64,000 nt of DNA from Ramazzottius varieornatus (taxonomy: Eukaryota; Tardigrada; Eutardigrada; Parachela; Ramazzottiidae). Below, piece by piece: positions 1 through 11,300 of this stretch. The position numbers and the translations under genes were made by a program. The stretch is from positions 5,632,448-5,696,447 of the forward strand of contig BDGG01000002.1 in the NCBI GenBank assembly GCA_001949185.1, given 5' to 3'. Numbering within the stretch: the first letter of the stretch is position 1; every line of letters begins with the position of its first letter. The notes beneath the pieces were generated by a model. The model was not told the DNA's origin. It searched no databases and worked only from the letters and a program-made list of their open reading frames with translations.

Positions 1-43
1 CGATCAACGTGCCGACCAGGAACAAAAACCAAAGCTTCTGCAT
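1..43 (-). CDS. N-terminus of a probable secreted protein, cut by window edge
   Basis: Reading the minus strand from position 43 gives an ATG followed by 13 codons (MQKLWFLFLVGTLI) that run off the window. One basic residue followed by an unbroken hydrophobic run is the pattern of a signal peptide. Only the first 14 residues are visible, so the family cannot be named. The whole call rests on this short hydrophobic stretch and could be chance. Confidence 0.3.
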   Translation of the reverse strand, partial: MQKLWFLFLVGTLI

Positions 44-731
44 GTTTGCTTTAGCTCACAACGAACTCGATGGAGGGCGAACAGAATCTAGATAGTTTCT
101 CCGAGCTAAGGTCCACGTGATAGAAAGGTAACCTCTTCTTATTGGACGTGAAAACTTTTGATATCTGGTGGTGGAGGACTGCTGTTTCCTGCTGTATTTG
201 TACCAGACGAGAGAAAAGTCAGCTGCCAGACTCACCGTCGGAGTGTTATGAATAATTCAGGGCTAGTCGGAACAATAACATATTAGCGCTAAATATTCGC
301 TTTAAAAACGCAAAGGTCGGTAGTTCCTATATGCACATAACTTCCATCATTTTAACAGAGATAAGGGTCCAGCCCTGCGTATGACAGCGCACTAGTCTTT
401 CTTTCCGCGTCGCAAATTCAGTCTCAAGAGGTTTACCCGAGAACTGCTCAACTTTCGGAAATTACAATATTCGCATTGGCATCGCTCACCGCGGGTTACA
501 GCACCCGGTTTCTGTGTCTTGTGAATTTTTTTTTAAGTTTTCGACCATGAAGGCAGATTCCTCTGCGGGAGTTCTCGAGGTTGTTTGCTGTAGGATACAA
601 AATTGCTGGTAATAGAAGAAGAATTACAGGACAATTTTAACGAACCATGCTTGAAATCAGGAACAACCAACTAGAAAATGCGGTCTTTGTGGCAGGGCTT
701 TTCAGTAGTCAACGGTAATAATCCGTCCGTA
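44..731. other. spacer between edge gene and nuclear receptor
   Basis: No coding stretch is recognised on either strand. It would hold the promoter of the edge gene and the 3' UTR of the nuclear receptor, both on the minus strand. No clear repeat was seen. Confidence 0.5.
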
Positions 732-2117
732 CTAATGCCTTCTGTTGAAGAACAAACTACTTTGACTGGTGCTCATATAGTGTGGCTCCCAAATAGGTGG
801 CTCCTGCTGGACTGTGTCAAATCGAGCTGACGGTGTCTGGTCTTCCAAGTTCCACGACTGCGAATGTTCGTCGGTGAAGTTGGTTCTTGGGTCGCTGACA
901 TGACCATTCCGCCCATTAGAAAGATCGTACGCTTGGTAAACTGTAGAACTGTCAAGACCCCAGTTGTTACTTGGCCTTTGTTGTACATTGTAGAATCGGG
1001 GTTCGTGCTCTTCTGGAGCATAACTTCCCAGATCGAACGCGGGCGCCACCACTCGACTGTCGGATCCCTTATATTTGATATAGCCATGACTGTCAACGCT
1101 GGGACCTGTAAACAAGGAGAAAAGTCATAATCAAAAGGGATTTTTCTGCACAGTGTGCTCGTACCCTTTTTACCTGTAGAGAAGTCTAGGAGCTGTGCGG
1201 TATCCATCTCTGCACCTCCATTACTGGAAGCCCTGCTGGAAGATGGTGTCGGGTAAGGTGGAGTGAAGGATCCGGGGTGTCTTTCGGACGCCCCAACCAA
1301 GCTTTCCCGGCGTGATGGCGTTGGTGAGTTCTGTAGAGAGCTACAGTATCGAAGCGAGTTGGCTCTTTGCAACAACGATGACGAACCACATCCATCAGTG
1401 GTAACCCTCTCCGAGCCATTGTCTTCGGAAGTGATCGGAGTAATTAAGGACTGAGATCGTCGATGTGTAGGAAGTTTCTGGGCTGTATTCTTCTTTACGA
1501 CACCGGTCCTCGGTTCGCCCGATACCGTTGCCGCAGTGTCCGTGCTTGTGCCGCTTGCTTTCGGGCGGCGACCCACCTTCGAAGCTATATTCAAGTTTAG
1601 AGTTTATAATCAACATGTGCAAGGCAATTTAGAAGAATGGAATAGGTAAGCAATTGAAGCAAGATGATTCATGCCTTACCGCTTCGGGACATTCCCATTC
1701 GTACACACTTCTTCAGCCGGCAAAACTGGCATGAATTTCGTGCGAAACGAGTTATCTCGCACTCCTCGTTGTTGGTACATTTCTGATTCATCCCTTTCAC
1801 CATGCATCGGCGAAAAAAACCCTGGAACAAAGAGAACATGTCAAGCCGCAATAAAAATCAGACATGTTCCCTTCCGCCCAGAAAATGAAGTTTCTTGTAC
1901 CCTCACGCCATTTAGCACAACCCGTTATTTTTTCACGATTTTTTGTGAATGCGAAAATCAGGAAGTCATGCAACGCCGGTATACTCACTTTGCATCCCTC
2001 ACAGCTGTTGACTCCATAGTGAATCCCGCTGGCTTCGTCTGCGCAGACCACACATCTGGGCTTGTCACAAGGCGGCGGCGTGCCATGCAGGGTCTTGTAG
2101 AACCCAGCTCTTTCCAT
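732..2117 (-). CDS. Nuclear receptor with DNA-binding domain only (Knirps-like, NR0A type)
   Basis: This is a DNA-binding transcription factor of the nuclear receptor superfamily, acting in the nucleus. Four exons join in frame: 1989-2117, 1680-1821, 1174-1584 and 732-1105, giving 351 aa. Residues about 19-38 form zinc finger 1 (C-x2-C-x13-C-x2-C). Exon 2 forms finger 2 (C-x5-C-x9-C-x2-C), with P-box CEGCK/GFFRR across the splice. The sequence after the fingers reads GMSRSASKVGRRPK, close to the Knirps-family GMSKSGSRYGRR. The remaining roughly 240 residues are rich in Ser, Thr, Pro, Asn and Gln, and no ligand-binding domain is present before the stop. Knirps, Knrl, Eagle and ODR-7 (NR0A) also lack that domain. 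The P-box differs from Knirps, which has KSFFGR. The start is the first ATG in the finger 1 exon; an upstream coding exon is possible. Confidence 0.85.
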
Positions 2118-3013
2118 AACTTTCCAGCGATCTGGAAGAAGCAAACAACACTTGAACGATCTCGATCTCCGAACTGCGAAAATCAAAGCTGTCCCGGAAG
2201 CTATTACGTTCGAGAATACTCACACGAATATAGCAATGCTTCCTAATTTTCCTCATCCGCGAGCCTGGCTCATCCCATTGTGCAAGAAATGGTCTCCCCA
2301 AGCGCATGTGCCGGTCTTGAAAAACAACTGGGGCTGCAAATGCCGGCTGCAGTTTTTTGCTCGGTACGAACCAAGTGAATGAAGTTTGCGGTTGGGTGGC
2401 GTAAAACGAGCCGGCGCCACACTGTCTGGTCTTGGAAAGTTTTACCTGTGCACAGCATGTGCCGGTAGAAGCTTTGTCAATAATTACAGCGGAAGCTCAA
2501 TGCTTTCACTCGTATGAAAACTGTCAGTGCTTCTCAACAAACAATTTCTGGTTTTTTCTGTACGAGTGAAGCCTATAAAAGTCGCGGAGAACTGGACTGG
2601 CTGAGTAAGGTACCGATCCTACCTAATGCAGCAATTGACCTGGAGCAGAGTTTGACCCAGACATTCGGTTTCTCGTAGCGTTTCGCATCTCATAGCTGTT
2701 CCGACTTGTGTGGTACCCGCGTACAACTTAGTGGCTCGTTCATCTTTTACGTACCCTTTTTACTTGATGGAAATAAACATTTTTTAAGCGTCACTGAAAA
2801 CTTCGGATTCCATAGTGCGGGGCAAACGCAAAAAAAGATGAAACGTAACGTCAGCGTTAAGTGATAAATTTATACACTCGGGTGAAGCAACGATGTGGGG
2901 GAAACGACTAACTCGAACGTGCTGAAAAAGTTACATGGAAAACCAGAAAAATCGACGTCTTTCGTGCAGGGAGAATTCACTTCCAGTCATTCGCTGGTCT
3001 TGAGTGCTCTTAT
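2118..3013. other. spacer between nuclear receptor and PDZRN
   Basis: No convincing coding exon. It should contain the nuclear receptor promoter and 5' UTR; an AG acceptor at 2132-2133 suggests a spliced 5' leader. A TATA box on the plus strand at 2574-2580 has no recognised plus-strand gene behind it. Confidence 0.5.
2574..2580 (+). promoter_or_regulatory. TATA-box-like TATAAAA, orphan
   Basis: A TATAAAA in a GC-richer context (followed by GTCGCGG) on the plus strand. No plus-strand gene is recognised downstream before the convergent PDZRN 3' end. It may drive an unrecognised transcript or be chance. Confidence 0.25.
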
Positions 3014-6000
3014 TTAGACAGTTGTTATGTTGTTAGATGGATGTACCGGTACCTGACTCGTCTTCCGTCGCATGTCAGTCAGAAGCCGGGCCTTCAAAGC
3101 TTGGAGCTGTTCCGGTGTAGTGAAATCGTCTGGGTTTTTGGCCTGACATTTGAGGAACTTCTGATGGCTGAGCGTCACGATCTTCGGTGTGGCCGCTTCC
3201 TGAGTGGAAAGTTCTTTTCGGATCCTCTCCAGTTCGCGTCGTCGCTTGGCGTCTTTAGCACTTTCCTGCTGCTGACGGCGTTCGTCCTTCGACCAGTAAC
3301 GACCAACCTTCAGCTCGCTCATGGCATCGTCATCCGTTGTTATCCCACAACGCTCTTTGGCTATGTGGTTGGCCCTTTGGTGAAGCATTTTATTCCGAAA
3401 CTATAACCCAAACAACAATGCGAAAATACGGAAGAGAAAGATTGAAAAAATCAATCCAGACACAACAAATGCGTGAGGTATTTGAGACGGGGCAAAGGAA
3501 CTGAGAAAGATCTCTACATCAAGTGGCGGACGTTTCCGTTATTATCAGCTGGAAGTGTGCGCCACTTAGGAAAACGATCTGAACATCTACCCCGTGTCCT
3601 GTTCATGTAGTTGAAGTACTTACCGGCTTTTTCGAGGCGGACGACCGTGTTCCAGATGGACGGGTGAGAGATCCAGCCAGGTCTCCCACTGGACTATGCG
3701 TTTTGATTTGCTCGTAGATATGACCAGACTTGGTCGAGCTAAGTTCCTCGTCTTCTCGTACCGTACGTAAGACCCCGTTAGTCATTCGCGAGAGTTGACG
3801 CGTGGGAACCGAGTTCGGCAAGCTACCATAGGGCAGATGGATAGCCACCCCGTTTATCACGGCTGGTGCCCCCAGAGCTTCCACGGTTGCTCTGGTCAAC
3901 TTCGGCTGACAAGGACGAACCTTCACACTGTCTTCAACCTTCTCACAGAACTCAGGCGAAATCATCTTCACCACACCAGGTCGAGCCGAGATATGAGCGC
4001 TACTTCCTGTCTTGTGGCTATGTCTGCGTTCGGAATGCTTTGCCTGATCGGACTGTTCTTGGGCCGCGAAACTACTGAGACTGCTTGTTCGATGGTTCGG
4101 GACCGGAAGTGCGGAGATTCGGGAGCTTCGTGGGGAAGGAACCTGTTGGCTACGGAATGTGCTCAATGTGGGCTCTTGAATGCCTTCGTACTGACGTTGG
4201 ATGTTCTCCATTTGTAGCGTGACTGCGAGGAGCTCGGATTCCAGACTGGTCAGAGATCCGCGCGACCTAGTGGGAAGGGAACGGATGCTGGGCTCCGTTT
4301 GCATACCGGCTTCGCGGACGCTGATGAGTTCTTCCAGGTCGTCACAGCCACCCGAACTTGTCGTGTTGTACTTGGAACTCCTGGGTGACAGTACCAGTTC
4401 GTTCTCCGAACTGTCCTCGTTCCGACAAGACTCGGCTAGTCCACTGTCCTTCTCGTGAGTGTTGAACGACTCGTCAAAAGCATCCTGTAGGAAAAAACAA
4501 CCACATAAAATTGTTTTTGCGAAACGAGAAACGTTTGAAAGATTGAACTGGAGAAATGCCACAAAGGCCAATTTACTTCGTCGACCGCGCCTTCGCAGTG
4601 TTCGTATAGTTCTTCGAGGTGGGACATGCGGAGTTCTTCGACGCTTTCTCCATCTTCCGCATGTTGACTGATCCTTGCTACCAGTATGTCAAACTGTTTG
4701 CACTTTGGATCAGCCAAGAGTTCGTCGACATGTTCCGAGCTCTCCACTATGACTCCATTCACTTCCAAGATCTGATCACCTTTTCGGATAGAGTTACGAT
4801 CGTGGAACTGTTCGTTTACGACCTGAGAAACACCAGTCATCAGTCAGCGCAAAATCTACCAAGATTTACGACCGTCGCTTGACGTCATGAACTAACTTAC
4901 CTCTTTGACGATGACAACCGGCGTCGGATTTCGCGCATTGAGAAGATTGCGACAGCGCACACCCATTGTACTCTGGCTGGGTCCTCGCATTAACGTCACC
5001 TGAAACACAGAAAATGGCGTTAGTGGACCTCAGCAGGGAAGTCATCCGTCCACGCAAGAGACGCAGATGGTACATTGGCAAATGGACCGAACCAGACAGT
5101 ATTCCCAAGTGACGCACACTCACGAACAATAGTAATATAACTGTGCGCCACTTGAGGTAACGATCTGGCTCACTTTGTTTTCCAGATTACAAATACTGTA
5201 AATATTCGCTGCGTCCGCGCGCTACGTTATCGTACAAGTAAAGTACAACCCCGGTCCGGTTTCACGGATTGCGCAACCCCCTACGGGGGTGCATCTTACG
5301 TACGTGTACGTACTGCGCGGACGCAGCGAATATTAACAGTATGCACTGTCGGCGATTAGTGACATATTACTCAACATGTCTTGATGGACACAAAAATGGG
5401 AAGAGTGGTGAATGTCTACGGCGCAGCTGCTACTCATTCTTCCTCTCATCTCAGCCCATCACACGGACAAGTAGCCAGCGCAACAATAACTAATCGTGGC
5501 GGTACCAGATATTACAAAGTCAGCGAGCATGGCGGCATCACTCTATCCTAATCCGCGTAAGTGATGATGACGCATATTTGCCTCGAAATTCTTATTTACG
5601 AGGGGCTGACTAAGCGGGACTAAGTACCTTCAGTTCTTCTTTATAGACTGCCCCATCGTCATCGTCCGCCGGCTGGTTGTTGTATCCATAAGGGCTCTCG
5701 ACGCCGCTTGACGTAACCTCCTCTTGATCCTGCGTGTCTGGCGACAATGCTGCCGACTTGTATCCACATCTGCGAATGCATTTTCACAAAATGAGAACTA
5801 TTTTACATTGATCACGAAGGTGAGCTCTTTTGGTATTGTATACAGACCTCGGGCAGATGCATAACCTGCCGTCGTTTTGCTTGCTCTGCTCATCGCTTTT
5901 ATTGCCACTGTTCAACGATGAAGTTTTATCGTCAGGGATCAGTGGCGGATCAGTGGTGTTACGAGAGCTACTGGAGCGTCGTAAAACATGAACAACGATG

Positions 6001-6071
6001 GGCTCTTGGGCTTCCAGGAAGGCTTGAAGAGCTTCCTCATGGCTCGCATGGGACATATCTCTTCCATTGAC
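3014..6071 (-). CDS. PDZRN3/PDZRN4-like scaffold (LNX family), C-terminal two thirds
   Basis: Homologue of PDZRN3/4, E3 ligase-type PDZ scaffolds at cell junctions and synapses. Exons in frame: 5866-6071, 5628-5769, 4901-4999, 4577-4822, 3624-4484 and 3014-3400. The first visible exon holds the second half of PDZ1 (VNGRDMSHASHEEALQAF). Exons 4901-4822 hold PDZ2, with GDQILEVNG. These are followed by the family segments HEKDSGLAE and RNEDSSENE. The last exon has the family block TTDDDAMSELKVGRYWSKDE, a basic coiled coil, and the C-terminal PDZ ligand ITTV. The exon supplying the carboxylate-binding loop of PDZ1 and any RING and TRAF-type zinc fingers must lie upstream; I could not find them. 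The donor of exon 5866-6071 is ambiguous (GTTATG at 5865 or GTCTGT lower), as both give the same phase. A foldback element sits in an intron. Confidence 0.88.
3508..3580. repeat. foldback element, copy 1
   Basis: Arms CAAGTGGCGGAC (3520) and GTGCGCCACTT face each other around a short loop, with outer AGAT/ATCT. It lies in a PDZRN intron. The right flank AAAACGATCT is shared with other copies. Confidence 0.6.
4880..4887. promoter_or_regulatory. CRE-like palindrome TGACGTCA in PDZRN intron
   Basis: A perfect 8 bp CREB/ATF consensus inside a PDZRN intron. An isolated copy, so function is uncertain. Confidence 0.2.
5089..5171. repeat. foldback element, copy 2
   Basis: Inner arms CCCAAGTGACGCACA and TGTGCGCCACTTG (5141-5155). 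Outer arms GAACCAGA (5089-5096) and TCTGGCTC (5164-5171). It lies in a PDZRN intron, directly upstream of the 150 bp TIR element. Confidence 0.65.
5193..5342. mobile_element. 150 bp TIR element, Tc1/mariner-type MITE candidate
   Basis: The ends are 34 bp near-perfect inverted repeats: 5193-5226 begins ATACTGTAAATATTCGCTGC, and 5309-5342 ends with the matching complement (GCAGCGAATATTAACAGTAT). If the ends are read as CTGTAAATATT...AATATTAACAG, both sides carry TA, the target duplicated by Tc1/mariner elements. The interior has no coding capacity and holds a second small hairpin (CCCCC TACG GGGG) and an alternating TACGTACGTGTACGTA run. It is inside a PDZRN intron. Confidence 0.7.
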
Positions 6072-7911
6072 CTGCAAAAGGCCATAATGTAAAAATACAG
6101 CAACAGATTTCTGATGCGTAAAATATTCATGGAAACTGCAGTCTCATTTACACATACTAGATATAGACATACTAAATATATGAAACTAATATTCAGAATT
6201 TAATTAATACAAAATACACACTCAAGCGTGTGAAGGGCACTCTTGACAAGAACAACGCCCAATTCGCCAAAAGTTCATATTTATATTTCAAACAAGTCGG
6301 TATTTGGTGCTGTGGATGGCGTCTGGTCTTTTCATGATTAGCAATGACCCTGTTAAACGCAAAGCTCTGGCTGAGTAGTGATAAATGGAAGATTGATGAG
6401 GCTCTTCCCTATTGCTTCCTCTCGTTTCACCCCATTTTTGATCAACAACAAGTCCAACCGGAATGATGCTGACAGAAGAGATCCGGACAGTGCACCCGAC
6501 CACCGACCGGATTCATCCGGTTCCAGCTGAGTTATTAGCGCTAATTATGTCGCTGGATCAATAGGAAATTAACGAGCACGTTCTGAAATTTCGGTCAACC
6601 CCAGCCGGCGCTCCTTTCCGTTCGCTTGAACGCGAAGGAAGTACGATGGAGAGTAATATCGATCGAGACAGTTTATAATCTTGTTTTCCCCATGAATTTT
6701 GATGGTGACGCAACATCATTAATTTCCATCAAAATTACCAAACAGAGTCTCTTTCGCAGCAGACGACGCCCAAAGACGAAACTCTTTTTCGATCGTCCAA
6801 CAGGCAAATGGAATGTCCCACGGAATGTTTTCCTCCGTGAAGAAGTCTTAATGTATTGGATAAATCCCTCATCGACCCAGTTTGAAAGATAGGACAGAGA
6901 TAGTTTCAGCGAGGAAGCAAAGTGCAACTTGACCCAAAGCATTCTATGGGACAGTGATCCCTCTTGCTCCATGAATGTACCTTGTCATCACATGGGCCAT
7001 TATCTAGCCTGCTCACAAATTTTATGGCATATAATCGAACTCGGTGGTCCGGAAGTCAAAGACAGAGTATATACACATAGGAACCCATTGCCAACATTGC
7101 AGTGAATTCTTCACCGCACACAGACCCGCATTTCACACAAAGACGCCATGCAATTGCAGCGCAACCCATTCGGGTTTCTCCACTGTTGACATCAGCAGCG
7201 GATAAGTATTTAAGGATTGTGATGGGAAATCTCTAACACCAATAAACCGTCGCAACATGTTGAGTCTAGCTTCTTCCCAGAAGGTCCTCACATACAGGCA
7301 TTTTTGTTGAAAAATTCACATGCGGAAAGAGCAAAGGAAGCCAAGTGGCGAACGCAATGAAGTGTTATTGTTGTTGGGGAGAGTAACGCATATGGAGAGT
7401 GGACAAGGGCTAATCCGCGCAGAGTGATGCCGACGTAACAGCTCACGCTTAAGACCTCATCCATTTGAAGGAAAATGCAAACATGGCCCTGCGGGTCTTT
7501 TGCCTGCTTTTGGCCGAGCTTTGGCCCAAACCAGTCGACTACATAATTGCTTTATTGCTCAACAGTGCAGATAGCCATCCATGCTCATCCCTCAACTGTC
7601 CACCCATCATGCATCCGAAAGACATATTTTGCGAGCGGAAGTTGATTCTACACGACCACCATTCAGTGTGGCCAGCCAGCTAGCCCGTTCTCATTTGACC
7701 TTCGGCCACACGTTGCACCATATTTAATCGTCGGAATAATCGAAGTTACACACGAGCACATTTTCACGTGCAAGCCAGCACGAGCCTGCGCGTACACCAT
7801 ACAGGATGCCACTTGCAATTATAGGTCTACTCTTCGCGTGACACTCAGAAATGAACCAAAAAAACCATCACAAAAATTCAACAAAATATTTCAGGAAGTC
7901 CCCACACTTGG

Positions 7912-8022
7912 AAGGCTGGCAAAAGATCTCGGGATGACTGTTATCCCAAGTGGCGCATGTCTCTAGTTAACAACAAGGAAAACTGCGCCACTTGAAAAAC
8001 CCGCAAAATTTCTTGCCGGCTT
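7912..8022. repeat. foldback element, copy 3
   Basis: Inner arms CCCAAGTGGCGCA (7945) and TGCGCCACTTG (ending 7994). The possible outer arms GAAGGCTGGCAA (7911) and TTGCCGGCTTC are less exact and more widely spaced than in other copies. Confidence 0.6.
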
Positions 8023-8333
8023 CCCACTCATCTTAATTCAACAAACCACTGCCCTGACCTACAAGGTGAGAACAATGAAGGTCGGACTTTCGGAAGCCGG
8101 AGACCGCCATAGAGCACGTTGCATACGTGGACGACAGGCGAACGGCGGCAGTCAGAAGGGATCTTATCGGCGGAATATCGCAAAGTACACGCGGTTCCGT
8201 TTACTAGGAGGAGCAGCTGCTATCCACATATCAACTATTCGATCACTTCTTGGCTTGTCAAAATTCTAATTGCCTTTTGATCTTTGACTATGCCGTAGCG
8301 CCTACATAATTTGCCTCGTTCGCCTCCGGACCT

Positions 8334-11300
8334 TCAGTCGACACCTGCAAAATAGAGGTCTCTCGACCGTCCAAAGTGTACTTGTCGACGCATAAAGAAG
8401 CAGCCCGCAATTTAATAACTGTAAACTCAAATTCAAAATTACCGGGCTACATCATTCTCTGGTCAAGCCTGAAGAAACTTAGGAACAGAGGATGATACTC
8501 GATATGTCATAAAATCTACGGTAAGTGTGTAGTCGACGCTGGAAACTATGGTCGTGATACTTCGACACTTCTGGCTCAACAGAAAAGGAACCGTGGTGTC
8601 TACTGCTTTAATTTGATTTGAGGAAAATGATTTAAAGAGATCGCATACGGCAAGTGACAAAATGCATCTCAAGGAAAGCCTTTCATCTCATTCGAGCTCT
8701 CACTCCCATTTTCTATCGACGACGTTAAGCAAATCAGCTTAACCTGATCGCATTACCCAAAGGGAGAATGCGAACACACAATGTTGGCAACAAACAGAGC
8801 GGAACACGGGTCGATCCAATCGATCCTAAAGGAAGCTAATAAAAGTCTTGACGACCCAACGTAGGGTTAACTAGGGACCTATAACTCTCGCGGTTTTTTT
8901 CTGGCTCTTCACATGCCTGCCCGTCGTACGAGCGAAATTTCAGGAAAAAAGAACACCTCATTCTCGAAATTACAGTATCTGTTTGCGTCTTTTAAGGCCG
9001 ATGTCATCCAAGCGTGATGGAATATGAATACGCAGTAGCTTAAAATAGCCGGAAGTGTGTGAAAAAATCACCGAAATGAACTCAAGCATTTCCGTCGTGC
9101 TGCGTTGATTTGCGGTTTATAAGGTCGCCACATTCGCACTCTGTCGAAGTACATCAAAACTCCACAATCCATACCACAAGACGGAGTGCTCCATATAGCA
9201 GTAAGTTACTTTACCATCGCATGGTTTACCGTGATTTCAATCCATTGCGAATAGACCAGAAATTCTCGATAGGCAGGTCCGAGTTCTTTATGGGCTTTTG
9301 ATTTCTGTGGCGACAGCTCGATTTCTAGCGTGTATTTGCCAAACCAGTTAGGAAGGTGATTAATAACCTCACAAAAGTGATTTGTTAGAAAACAGCATTG
9401 TACCTATTTTAACTCTTCACTATCACTTTGCAGACTGGTGGTAAAAAACCTTTGCACTATTGATTACATCGTCACTGCCTTGTATTGGTTCAAAACAGGA
9501 AGCGAAACTGATCGTCTCGACTGGCGCAAAAGAAGTTTCTTATGCTAAGTCAAGAATACGGTTCCCAAGGAGCCACGCCCAAAGACCCAGTCCGTTCCAG
9601 CAAAATATAATTGAATATTGCTTGCCCATAACATCATGTCGTAGGAACAATCTTGACAAATGGCACACATGCGTATCCAAGGCTGCGGAATGGCAGCTAT
9701 AATCTCCACAACACAATTTGCAATCTCATAATAAAACCACCCAAAAATTGCTCTCAGTTCCGCCCCACTGGCTTCGTTGGATTAGAGGCATAAGCAACAT
9801 AAGCAATTCAAATTTTTCGTCTATTATCGGGATACTAAATACCACATCAGCACCACACCAAGGCCCAATCTCGATCACCGTAGCACCTATGGAGTTCAGA
9901 GTTAGCCTAAGTCACTTTAAAGTAACTCAAAAAGCGTTGATTTTAATTAAAACTTGTTTACGAGCGTCAATCCATAATCAACATACATCCACACTTTAGG
10001 GTATGGTCAAACATCACAAGCAACTCGTACAAGTCGCCAAATGGAAGATAATTTAGCATATCTTCAAATTCAACATGCATTTGGATGAAGTAGGATTTTC
10101 ACTCTTCGGCGTGTCCCGATGTTTACTATGGTGCAAAAGGATCAAGCACCGTTATTTCAAAGAGATAACAGCGCTTAAAAATGAGATCATCGTCCACACA
10201 TTGAACTTAGAAACTGGGTAAATATTGGACCTAACGACTTCCAACACGATCTTCCACAAACACAGCATGTACATGCGGTCCCTCGTGCCCCTCATTTTGA
10301 CCTCAACGAAATGTTACCTAGATCTCACCAATTTAGAAAAGTTTTGGGGATTTTCCTAGCCAGAAAGTACTTTAATTCATCCTTCGGGTACTTCGACTCT
10401 GCTAAAGGTCGGTTGACAGAACGGTCCGCAGCTGTCTGGATGGCAGCAGGCTCCTGCAAACCGACCCACAGGATCAGCTCTCCCCTTTCAAAGGTACCAT
10501 GCGGGTCGGGATGCGCCGAATGCCCATGTTTATTTAGCGCGCTTATTTACCGAGAGCGGCAAAAGCTTTAGAACATGCAAATTAACAGCTGTTGAATAAA
10601 CGGTAAGCTTACCTTCAGGATGATAAAATCCATCTCGAGAAGCAAGCTGGAAAGAAGAATGGATCGACGAAGGTAGTTCTCCGCTCAACGCTTCCTTTCA
10701 CGGCTCGTATTTCCGGTCCTCGATATGGAGTCTTGTAGTCCTTGACTTATGCCAGCAAGCACTGCAACCATAAAATCAGAAATTCGGATCGATACGGGGA
10801 GACTTGATGAGAGTCGAATGTGGAATGATGAGAAACATAGATTTGGTTGGCACAGTTAGCAGCTGCCCGTCGACGACGCATCACCGAGACTTGGCATCAC
10901 TATACTGATTGATGAGAACCTGAACGGTAATAAACCTGAAACATCCCAGAACTCATACTGGGGGCATTAATTCTGCTCAAACACTGTTAAACAGCGACGA
11001 GACCAAACAACGAGGAGGAGAATAAAGACTAGGCGGCACTGACGTACGAACACTGCTTGCTTGGCTCCGCTCTTATCTTTCAATGGACACGGGGGAAGGG
11101 CATCATCAAACAGAAACAGCCTACATGTACGATATCGGTAGCAGAAACGCTCTCATGCCTTTTGAATGCATCAATACTTTCTTGTCTACTCGAATTTCGC
11201 TCAAAATGAAAATCAGGAGAGAAGATAGTTCTCCGTTACAGTGTATATCTGTTACCGTTTGGAACGGTACCCAGTCCAGTGACTGGGCGTGGCACTGGTG

